Notes under the pieces: model-generated | Database searches by the model: none | The model's input: only the letters and a program-made list of their open reading frames with translations | Told to the model about the DNA's origin: nothing | IMG/VR virus record: IMGVR_UViG_3300024518_000977 | Span: 1 to 37,192 of that record | DNA from: a virus | Length of the DNA: 37,192 nt | Reading direction: 5' to 3' (one strand) | Shown here: one piece after another, positions 32,572 through 37,192 of the stretch | Numbering within the stretch: position 1 is the stretch's first letter | Layout: each line of letters starts with the position of its first letter | Program-made: the position numbers and the translations under genes

Positions 32572-33057
32572 TTATTTCTTTTGGTTTAAGAACATTACCT
32601 GTACCAGCCTTGAATTGTCTCCATCCCCAAAGTTCTCGAAGATGTTCCGAGAGTGGAGGATGTTGGAATCGAATACGAACACGCTGTTGTAGATTCCATT
32701 GTTATCCCGATAGGGAATAGGGTAGCCCCCAAGTTTAGATTTCGAGTATAGAGTGGTCCCAGAACCCTCTGGCCGGACCTTATTAAGATACAGAACGGCT
32801 GTCAGGTCTCCCATCATCTCGTCGCTATGTATGAAGTTTGGTTCCTCTTGGTCCAGTGGCGAGGACCTTGCGAAATTGAATGTGGCCTCATAGTCGGGAT
32901 ATTCCCCCACCATGAAGTCATAGAACTCATCGGACCCTCGGTCCTGTACGTTGTAGAAGATGGTCCCAGCATCATCGGTGAAGTCAACGAACCCTTGGTC
33001 TCGGATCTGCTTAACGTGGGTGTCTGGGTCTCTCAGGACCTTGTAGTAGTTCCTCAC
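32572..33057 (-). CDS. 2OG-Fe(II) dioxygenase-like protein (DUF6445-type)
   Basis: 161 residues with a GTG start at 33057 (GGGGGA upstream, GTGA overlap with the previous stop). It has the double-stranded beta-helix iron site of 2-oxoglutarate oxygenases: His77-x-Asp79 in NFIHSDEMMGDLTAVLYLN, distal His135 in ILHSRNIFENF, and Arg150 in SRLVQVMF, which would bind 2-oxoglutarate. Spacing and the LTAVLYLN strand resemble DUF6445/prolyl-hydroxylase-like proteins, although the usual GGGT loop is replaced by PEGSGTTLY. The substrate is unknown: protein, small molecule or nucleic acid. Its place in an early cluster suggests action on host or phage components soon after infection. Confidence 0.78.
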   Translation of the reverse strand: MRNYYKVLRDPDTHVKQIRDQGFVDFTDDAGTIFYNVQDRGSDEFYDFMVGEYPDYEATFNFARSSPLDQEEPNFIHSDEMMGDLTAVLYLNKVRPEGSGTTLYSKSKLGGYPIPYRDNNGIYNSVFVFDSNILHSRNIFENFGDGDNSRLVQVMFLNQKK

Positions 33058-33458
33058 TCCCCCAGCCCCTCAATACATTGCTTGACGTTCCACATTAGAT
33101 AGTCGGCTTGGTTCAGGTCCTCTTCCTTGGTCCCCACCTTCACCTCAATGTCATCGGCTGCAAAGTATTTGATGATGGTCTCATCATTGGTGTCGAGGAA
33201 AATCTTAGCGATCACCTCTTTGTAGGCCCTCCATGCTTTGACAGTGGCATTGATTCGGATGCCCAGATTGGTGGCATCAGTCTCCCAGTCCAGATCTTCA
33301 ACGGCGTCGGGATCGTAGAACTCCTTTTTCTCGAACTCAGTCAGGTCGAATTCGATCTCTTCATCAACGGCGTTCTCGTAGTCTTCCGTGGTGTAGTTGT
33401 CGTCTCCACAATCCACGGCGTACTTCTTGGCCCTTTGGGCTTCCCAGTTAATCATCAT
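33054..33458 (-). CDS. Very acidic hypothetical protein (134 aa)
   Basis: The first ATG (33458) overlaps the upstream TGA; a second ATG three bases later suits the AAGGAG spacing equally well. Residues 16-60 are extremely acidic (EEIEFDLTEFEKKEFYDPDAV). The rest is mixed with a possible helical ATVKAWRAYKEVIAKIF segment. Such acidity is common among phage proteins that mimic DNA or bind basic host proteins; here it is only a hint. It is coupled by GTGA to the oxygenase gene, so the two may be linked in function. Confidence 0.68.
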   Translation of the reverse strand: MMINWEAQRAKKYAVDCGDDNYTTEDYENAVDEEIEFDLTEFEKKEFYDPDAVEDLDWETDATNLGIRINATVKAWRAYKEVIAKIFLDTNDETIIKYFAADDIEVKVGTKEEDLNQADYLMWNVKQCIEGLGE

Positions 33459-33640
33459 TTACTCCTTACATCACAGTAGATAACTTCATCTTCACCATTC
33501 CAGAATCGGTGGTAATAGCGGATTCCCTTCTCAGTCGTGCCTTTCCAGACTTGGATCTGGAGGACCCTACGGTCACACTCAGGGCATTCCACTGTGTAGG
33601 GATGGGGTATCTGGTCAATCAGTTTTTCGAGGTCTTTCAT
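33455..33640 (-). CDS. Small protein with CPEC motif (61 aa)
   Basis: The ATG at 33640 overlaps the upstream TGA (ATGA). It has one CPEC knuckle (Cys19, Cys22) and a single Cys56 near the C-terminus, so a complete four-ligand zinc site is not evident within one chain; a histidine or a partner could complete it. It contains aromatic and charged stretches (YYHRFWNGEDEV). The function is unknown. Confidence 0.65.
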   Translation of the reverse strand: MKDLEKLIDQIPHPYTVECPECDRRVLQIQVWKGTTEKGIRYYHRFWNGEDEVIYCDVRSK

Positions 33641-33864
33641 TTTGCAGCCCTTCGATGAAGTTCAGTACGAATCTCGTCTTGGCGCTTCATGCTCTGGGTC
33701 TTGTGATACTGGTTATCCAGTTCCTCGTCGGTCAAGGTCAGGACCTCACGGCCATCGGCCATTCGTTGCTCAAGGACGGCGATCTCTTTGCCGTATTCTA
33801 AAGTCTTGATCTTTAGCTTCCTGATTCTGTCTCCGAGTTGGAGGGTTTCTTTTAAGTCTGCCAT
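33637..33864 (-). CDS. Small coiled-coil protein (75 aa), first gene after promoter P2
   Basis: ATG 33864 with AAAGGAAT upstream, about 27 bases after the P2 -10. The 75 residues are mostly charged helix (GDRIRKLKIKTLEYGKEIAVL), probably a short coiled coil, with no cysteine. It leads a four-gene cluster (33864 to 32572) that ends with the oxygenase-like gene. The function is unknown. Confidence 0.68.
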   Translation of the reverse strand: MADLKETLQLGDRIRKLKIKTLEYGKEIAVLEQRMADGREVLTLTDEELDNQYHKTQSMKRQDEIRTELHRRAAK

Positions 33865-33891
33865 TATTATTCCTTTCTTCTTACACTTGTG

Positions 33892-33920
33892 ATTCTATGC
33901 AATCCATAGACAGATGTCAA
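33892..33920 (-). promoter_or_regulatory. Promoter P2, leftward
   Basis: Minus strand: -35 TTGACA (33920-33915), 17-bp spacer TCTGTCTATGGATTGCA, -10 TAGAAT (33897-33892), then CACAAGTGTAAGAAG leader. It shares most spacer bases with P1, P3 and P4. Confidence 0.92.
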
Positions 33921-33947
33921 CCATGAACTATGGTCCTAGCAAGCAGC

Positions 33948-34139
33948 TCACTTGCCCTCTTTGTAGAACACTCCGACGATCTGAAAGCCGAAGGATATGT
34001 CGATCACCACTGTTGACTGGTCATCCCTTATGCCCTTGGTGAGTGCTGTTGCTTGATTGACGGCATCAGATAATCTCTCATGCTTGCCGTCTTGCTCGTA
34101 GGCGATATTGCCTCCGGTGTTGATTCCTGTCATATACAT
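33948..34139 (-). CDS. Small hypothetical protein (63 aa)
   Basis: ATG 34139 is preferred, one base after the stop of the gene at 34141 (TAATATG). The longer frame from 34187 lies inside that gene; ATG 34133 is another option. The product is neutral and beta-rich with an SDAVNQATALTKGI helix and a hydrophobic TVVIDISFGFQIVGVFYKEGK end. It is last in its cluster; the stop is 28 bases before promoter P2. The function is unknown. Confidence 0.6.
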   Translation of the reverse strand: MYMTGINTGGNIAYEQDGKHERLSDAVNQATALTKGIRDDQSTVVIDISFGFQIVGVFYKEGK

Positions 34140-34140
34140 A

Positions 34141-34317
34141 TTATCGTCCGTTCCTTTCTCTGGCCCCAAGGGTGTACCAAGTCTCATCTTCGTAGTCGAA
34201 GATCAGCCCAGCTCTCCCGATGTGGAGTATTTCATTTGTGTAGTCTTCTTTGACAAGGAGGTAGACTTTGCGATCTTCTAAGACCTCTCCTCCATTGACT
34301 TGGCTTTCGTATCTCAT
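34141..34317 (-). CDS. Small hypothetical protein (58 aa)
   Basis: Found by translation. ATG 34317 has AAGGAG upstream and overlaps the preceding TGA (ATGA). The 58 residues are rich in Glu/Tyr with a beta pattern (RKVYLLVKEDYTNEILHIG, then LIFDYEDETWYTLGARERN), no cysteine and no membrane segment. The sequence between two coupled genes would otherwise be empty. The function is unknown. Confidence 0.72.
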   Translation of the reverse strand: MRYESQVNGGEVLEDRKVYLLVKEDYTNEILHIGRAGLIFDYEDETWYTLGARERNGR

Positions 34318-34532
34318 GCGTTCTCCTTTATCTGAGTTCCCAGTCGAATGGTGGCTTCGACAACCCTGTCTGTCACCTGTTGGCCCAGAAAGTCGTGGGT
34401 TACTAGGTACTGGACCCCAACAACTAATCCGGCCTGATTGGTGGTGGTGAGAATGTCCCTCACTGTTTCCACCTTTTTGTTCTTCTTAAAGCTGCGGCGA
34501 ATGAATTGGTCGCCTATTTTAATGTCGGTCAT
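34314..34532 (-). CDS. Small beta-rich hypothetical protein (72 aa)
   Basis: The ATG at 34532 overlaps the upstream stop (TAATG) and the TGA overlaps the next start. Features are DIKIGDQFIRRSFKKNKKVET at the N-terminus, then a VRDILTTTNQAGLVVGVQYL stretch. The overall pattern resembles small SH3-like barrels, but this is only a by-eye impression. The function is unknown. Confidence 0.65.
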   Translation of the reverse strand: MTDIKIGDQFIRRSFKKNKKVETVRDILTTTNQAGLVVGVQYLVTHDFLGQQVTDRVVEATIRLGTQIKENA

Positions 34533-34858
34533 TACTTGGCTCCTTTCCAGTTAAGATCTCTTTTGCCAACCAAGAGCCAGTCAGCGGCTCGGAGATGGAA
34601 GTCGACCAGAGCCTCATCGTAGTTTTCAAAGTAGTGGCCTTGGTAGAGATCTTCGGTGGTGATGGTCTCGGCGATCTCGTCAAGGAATTGGATGTGAGTG
34701 GCGTATGTGCCTTCCCACTTATGGATGATGTCAACACCCTTGACCCCAGTGGCTAGATGCTCTTTCCATTCACCCTTCCATCGGTGGAGGATCACCCGAC
34801 CCTCCCTAGTTGCTCGTTGCTTGATAACCTTTGTTGCTTGGATAATTTCGATAGTCAT
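34532..34858 (-). CDS. Hypothetical protein (108 aa)
   Basis: The ATG at 34858 overlaps the upstream stop (TAG/ATG sharing one base). The protein is Trp/His/Lys-rich, with IKQRATREGRVILHRWKGEWK and a C-terminal FHLRAADWLLVGKRDLNWKG, suggesting a basic surface. No zinc motif or membrane segment is seen. The family is not recognised. It is second in cluster 3 behind promoter P3. Confidence 0.65.
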   Translation of the reverse strand: MTIEIIQATKVIKQRATREGRVILHRWKGEWKEHLATGVKGVDIIHKWEGTYATHIQFLDEIAETITTEDLYQGHYFENYDEALVDFHLRAADWLLVGKRDLNWKGAK

Positions 34859-35037
34859 TAGATGGTCTCCTTTTCCACAGTGATTTCATATCCCAGATCT
34901 TTGATGTACTGGATGTCCAGTTCGGTAAATGTCTTTCGACCCACCAGCTTGAGGAACTTGTTGGCCAGAGCGTTGGCAGCTCGGACCCTTCGAGTTCCGT
35001 AGTCAGTGGTAATTCTTACTTGAAGTTCTTGTTTCAT
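34858..35037 (-). CDS. Small basic hypothetical protein (59 aa), first gene after promoter P3
   Basis: ATG 35037 is chosen because GGAG lies nine bases upstream. The in-frame ATG at 35073 falls between the -35 and -10 of promoter P3 and cannot be on that transcript. The sequence is MKQELQVRITTDYGTRRVRA, then NALANKFLKLVGRKTFTELD, a strand followed by helices, resembling small early phage proteins. The function is unknown. Confidence 0.7.
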   Translation of the reverse strand: MKQELQVRITTDYGTRRVRAANALANKFLKLVGRKTFTELDIQYIKDLGYEITVEKETI

Positions 35038-35057
35038 TTCTTTCTCCTTACACCTGT

Positions 35058-35086
35058 AGTCTATCCAATGCATAGACGGATGTCAA
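35058..35086 (-). promoter_or_regulatory. Promoter P3, leftward
   Basis: Minus strand: -35 TTGACA (35086-35081), 17-bp spacer TCCGTCTATGCATTGGA, -10 TAGACT (35063-35058), then ACAGGTGTAAGGAG. The -35 begins immediately after the stop codon (35087-35089) of cluster 4. Confidence 0.92.
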
Positions 35087-35326
35087 CTATCGATTCTTGA
35101 GATAGTTCTCTTCGGCAAAAAGGCCGTCAATGGCTCGGACAGCAACAGCGCCACCCATGTCCATAATTACAGCGACCTCGGTCTCACCTTCGTAGATTGT
35201 TATTAAGCCAGTCCTGTTGAGGACACCTTTCTGGGTGTATCCCTGATCGGTTAGCATCTTTGCCACCACTAGGCCCTCAGATCTGTTCATCATGCCGATT
35301 AGGCTCATCTTGTCTTTTGTTGCCAT
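35087..35326 (-). CDS. Small hypothetical protein (79 aa)
   Basis: ATG 35326 with AAAGGAG eight bases upstream. Met/Gly/Val-rich, with SLIGMMNRSEGLVVAKMLTDQGYTQ and TEVAVIMDMGGAVAVRAIDG: an alternating strand/helix pattern of a small alpha/beta domain. No zinc or membrane motif. It is last in cluster 4, its stop abutting promoter P3. The function is unknown. Confidence 0.66.
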   Translation of the reverse strand: MATKDKMSLIGMMNRSEGLVVAKMLTDQGYTQKGVLNRTGLITIYEGETEVAVIMDMGGAVAVRAIDGLFAEENYLKNR

Positions 35327-35336
35327 TGTTGCTCCT

Positions 35337-35630
35337 TTAGTTAAAGTTAAAAGTCTTTAGCCAGTCCTCACCGTCGAGGACCGCAGCCTTTTCTTCTTGG
35401 TTTTCGGCCAGAGTGGCGTTGAATGCCTGTTGGGCCTGTTGGACCGCATCATCGAAACATCCCAGACCAACCAGATCGCCGGTGAATCTCGCTCGGATCT
35501 TCACTTTCTCGTACCTAGCTCTACCGCTTCTTTCTTCTTTGTCTTCATATTCGTAGTAGATTCGCTTGTGCCAGTCCATGTAATCATTGACGGCTTTCTG
35601 AACTCTGCCTTCTTCGTATTGGTATTCCAT
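35337..35630 (-). CDS. Hypothetical protein (97 aa)
   Basis: The ATG at 35630 overlaps the upstream stop (TAATG). The N-terminus is rich in Tyr/Glu/Arg (MEYQYEEGRVQ, HKRIYYEYEDKEERSGRARYE), followed by DAVQQAQQAFNATLAENQ helix. One Cys only. The pattern of a strand with Arg/Lys, then helix with DAVQQAQQ, recurs in small phage early proteins. No function is known. Confidence 0.65.
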   Translation of the reverse strand: MEYQYEEGRVQKAVNDYMDWHKRIYYEYEDKEERSGRARYEKVKIRARFTGDLVGLGCFDDAVQQAQQAFNATLAENQEEKAAVLDGEDWLKTFNFN

Positions 35631-35815
35631 TATTTAACCTCGATTTCTTTGTAATAGGTTTCGTCTTCGGCATCATGCTCGAAGATCTGAGTAGTGGCCC
35701 TGATCTCTTTGGCGATCTCCTTGGCCTCTTCAACTGTATTGGCGTGGTCTAGGACAGTGAATCCGCAGCCGTCCCTGTGCTGCTTACCGATTGTGTAGTA
35801 TTTAGTGGTGTTCAT
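35630..35815 (-). CDS. Small hypothetical protein (61 aa)
   Basis: ATG 35815 is preferred: AAGGAG lies eight bases upstream, and the in-frame ATG at 35845 lies inside the preceding gene. The sequence is TKYYTIGKQHRDGCGFTVLD then helix TVEEAKEIAKEIRATT and a final FEHDAEDETYYKEIEV strand. A beta-alpha-beta fold is likely. The function is unknown. Confidence 0.68.
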   Translation of the reverse strand: MNTTKYYTIGKQHRDGCGFTVLDHANTVEEAKEIAKEIRATTQIFEHDAEDETYYKEIEVK

Positions 35816-35828
35816 TGCTTTCTCCTTT

Positions 35829-36044
35829 CTAGTCAAACAGCTCAAGGCCGTCCCAATACTTCTCGGTTTCTTTGACGAGCCTGAACGTGGCGAGGTTTAC
35901 CGTTAGCTTAGTGCCGACGCCATCACCCAGATCTTTGCCGTACTTGAGGGCCTCTTTCTTGGTGAAGGCATAAGTCTGGTTAAACCCTCCTTCGTTCCAG
36001 CCCCATGCGTAAAGTTTCTTTTTCTTGGTGGTTTTCTTTTTCAT
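35829..36044 (-). CDS. Small Lys-rich hypothetical protein (71 aa), first gene after promoter P4
   Basis: ATG 36044 with AAGGAG eight bases upstream, about 23 bases downstream of the P4 -10. It opens with a basic run (MKKKTTKKKKLYAWGW), then a strand-helix-strand pattern (FTKKEALKYGKDLGDGVG). As the first leftward gene beside the late-gene promoter it should be among the earliest expressed. Nucleic-acid or host-protein binding is possible from charge. No family is recognised. Confidence 0.68.
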   Translation of the reverse strand: MKKKTTKKKKLYAWGWNEGGFNQTYAFTKKEALKYGKDLGDGVGTKLTVNLATFRLVKETEKYWDGLELFD

Positions 36045-36067
36045 TGGTAACTCCTTCTTACACCCTC

Positions 36068-36096
36068 AGTCTACGCAATGCATCGACATAAAGCAA
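36068..36096 (-). promoter_or_regulatory. Promoter P4, leftward (weaker -35)
   Basis: Minus strand: -35 TTGCTT (36096-36091), 17-bp spacer TATGTCGATGCATTGCG, -10 TAGACT (36073-36068), then GAGGGTGTAAGAAGGAG. The spacer core matches P1-P3, but the -35 departs from TTGACA, so P4 may be weaker or need an activator. Confidence 0.82.
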
Positions 36097-36142
36097 GGAC
36101 CAATTTAATAATTCTTTTAGAGGGGGTCAGAATGGCGTTGTT

Positions 36143-36174
36143 TTATAGGAATCCAGACAGCCATTATGTATAAT
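36143..36174 (+). promoter_or_regulatory. Rightward late-block promoter candidate
   Basis: A perfect TATAAT at 36169-36174 lies 21 bases before the small-terminase start. No consensus -35 is present at 17 bp (TAGGAA or similar), and TTGTTT is 23 bp away. A promoter with a strong -10 and weak -35 fits activator-dependent late transcription. The region is divergent from P4. Inferred. Confidence 0.5.
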
Positions 36175-36194
36175 GATGGAAATAGGACCTGAAT

Positions 36195-36716
36195 ATGACA
36201 GATACTCCAATTAAGAAGAAGAAAGCAAAGGGAGCCGGTGGCCGTCCCTCCAAGTACAAGCCAGAATACTGTGAAGACATTGTTGAGTATTTCAGCATTG
36301 ACCCAGTAGCCGAGCGTGTTGAATCCACCCGATACGATAAAGACGGAAATGTCTCTGGGGAAACCCTCAAGGAGACAGGACCCATCCTCCCCACTTTCAC
36401 TCGTTACGCCCTAAAAATAGGGGTTTGTGACGATACTCTACTTAATTGGAGCAAAGAGTTTCCTGAGTTTTTAGTCGCTTACAGGAGATGCGAGAAGTTA
36501 CAGGAAGATGTATGGAGGATCAACGCACTTAAAGGAACTTACAACGCTGCCTTCTCAATCTTCTTAGGCAAGAATGTTTTCGGGTACAAGGACAAGACAG
36601 AGATCGAGCAGAACACCACGGTAACGGTGATGCCCACGATCATGCTGGAGAACAAACAAGAGCTATTACTGGACGTTGGGGATGATCCCGACATGATAGG
36701 AGAATCAGATGAGTAA
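36195..36716 (+). CDS. terS: Terminase small subunit (P22 gp3-like) candidate
   Basis: 173 residues. The N-terminal basic KKKKAKGAGGRPSKYKPEYCEDIVEYF segment begins like P22-type gp3/DNA-packaging proteins (GRPSKY.PE...). A GVCDDTLLNWSKEFPEFLVAY helix-turn-helix and a GTYNAAFSIFLGKNVFGYKDK segment follow, the latter typical of the family's end (NA...F.mKN.FGYkD). It would recognise pac DNA and start packaging with the large terminase at 1219. Between residues 33 and 60 it carries an extra charged stretch. It starts at ATG 36195 behind AGGA and ends in GESDE. Confidence 0.88.
   Translation: MTDTPIKKKKAKGAGGRPSKYKPEYCEDIVEYFSIDPVAERVESTRYDKDGNVSGETLKETGPILPTFTRYALKIGVCDDTLLNWSKEFPEFLVAYRRCEKLQEDVWRINALKGTYNAAFSIFLGKNVFGYKDKTEIEQNTTVTVMPTIMLENKQELLLDVGDDPDMIGESDE
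36699..36714 (+). promoter_or_regulatory. Gene-junction coupling motif, copy 3
   Basis: Identical to the 16-mer at 658-673. It joins the small-terminase candidate (ending GESDE) to the gene starting at 36709. Confidence 0.7.
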
Positions 36717-37146
36717 CCCATTCTTTACAGATGATGACGGCATAGATGGGCATGAAGCATCTCAGATGATGAAGTTTTACGACAAAGTTAGGCAACTCCC
36801 TAGAGGGATCGTTTACGGAGCATTGCACAAGTACATCACCATTGCTGATGCCAACCGCATGATCGAAAAACGAGGGATGTTAGTAGATAGTGTTAGTGCA
36901 TCATCATGGTATGAAGGGCGTACTACTGCTGGTGCAGAATATGAAGCCCTTGTAATCAACATCCAACCCATCGAACAAGAGCCTGAGTTGACAGAGCTTG
37001 AACAAGCAAACTACCTTCTAGGTCTAGCTCGTAATGTAGCTAAATGCTGGCTTATAGATGAGCCGAACATGATTCTCCCTCAAAAATTTTTAGATAGGAC
37101 ATCTTATTTAGAGGTAGGAGCAAACCTCAAGGACGGTGCAGAGTGA
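36709..37146 (+). CDS. Hypothetical protein (145 aa) downstream of the small terminase
   Basis: ATG 36709 is set by the GGAGAATCAGATGAGT junction and overlaps the upstream stop by 8 bp. The N-terminus is acidic (NPFFTDDDGIDGHEA); then YDKVRQLPRGIVYGALHKYI, a probable helix-turn-helix-sized helical part; and a C-terminus with LEQANYLLGLARNVAKCWL. The family is not recognised. It ends in the terminal repeat and continues as 3-188. Its place between terminase genes suggests late expression. Confidence 0.75.
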   Translation: MSNPFFTDDDGIDGHEASQMMKFYDKVRQLPRGIVYGALHKYITIADANRMIEKRGMLVDSVSASSWYEGRTTAGAEYEALVINIQPIEQEPELTELEQANYLLGLARNVAKCWLIDEPNMILPQKFLDRTSYLEVGANLKDGAE

Positions 37147-37192
37147 AGTGGTCAAGATGGTGGAGCATATTCTCAGAACCTTACACGTTCAC
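36959..37192. repeat. Terminal direct repeat, right copy
   Basis: Right-hand copy of the 234-bp repeat at 1-234. It holds the 3' end of the gene at 36709-37146 and the first 50 bases of the small membrane-protein gene that is complete at 185-346. Four substitutions separate the copies; two change residues (Thr/Lys and Ser/Asn) and two are silent. Confidence 0.93.

Noticed and set aside
33108-33479. 123-codon plus-strand frame
   Set aside because: Antisense to the acidic-protein gene 33054-33458 and its coupled neighbour; it has no ribosome site or promoter.
1-37192. tRNA genes, integrase, repressor, insertion sequences
   Set aside because: Looked for and not seen. There is no integrase- or transposase-like protein. 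No cloverleaf was noticed, but an RNA-gene search program could not be run here.

Overview
The window is a complete or nearly complete genome of a short-tailed, double-stranded DNA phage (podovirus-type). The first 234 bases recur at the far right end with four differences, so the contig closes on itself and the circular map is about 36,958 bp. I see no integrase, repressor, tRNA, rRNA, CRISPR array, insertion sequence, RNA polymerase or DNA polymerase. The phage therefore looks virulent and dependent on host transcription and replication. The host cannot be named. Consensus sigma70-type promoters, strong Shine-Dalgarno sites and a phage lipoprotein point to a bacterium, probably Gram-negative.

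There are two opposed gene blocks. The rightward late block starts at a divergent control region near 36.1 kb, runs through the contig ends and stops at a terminator at 25.66-25.69 kb. In circular order it encodes: a P22 gp3-like small terminase (36195); a group of small proteins linked by short overlaps (36709 to 1226); the large terminase (1219-2589); two related small proteins; a GNAT acetyltransferase; the portal; a Bbp19-like protein; scaffold; major capsid protein (6465-7331); and a decoration-type protein. A strong internal terminator follows at 7.78 kb. After it come a 1,021-residue beta-helix-type receptor-binding candidate, tail adaptor, nozzle, three ejection (internal virion) proteins including a 2,094-residue multidomain one, a T7-type tail fibre, and small tail-end or lysis-region genes.

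The leftward block (36044 down to 25691) is the presumed early/middle block. It is split into four clusters. Each is preceded by a nearly identical sigma70-type promoter whose 17-bp spacer is itself conserved (GTCTATGCATTG core), placed right after the previous cluster's last stop codon. Clusters 2-4 and the first part of cluster 1 encode about 20 very small proteins, including a 2OG-Fe(II) oxygenase-like protein. The rest of cluster 1 encodes recombination and replication functions (YqaJ exonuclease, RecT annealing protein, DUF1376-type replication protein, NinG-like protein). It ends with a coiled-coil membrane protein coupled to a stand-alone CheY-like receiver domain.

Five complete small genes under 60 codons, missed by usual length cut-offs, were recovered by direct translation: 185-346 (+), and 27554-27724, 30801-30944, 31153-31311 and 32155-32322 (-). 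A sixth of 58 codons lies at 34141-34317 (-). No stretch over 300 bases lacks a gene. Most interesting are the receiver/membrane-protein pair, the effector-like domains inserted in the giant ejection protein, the repeated promoters with conserved spacers, and the repeated 16-bp gene-junction sequence.
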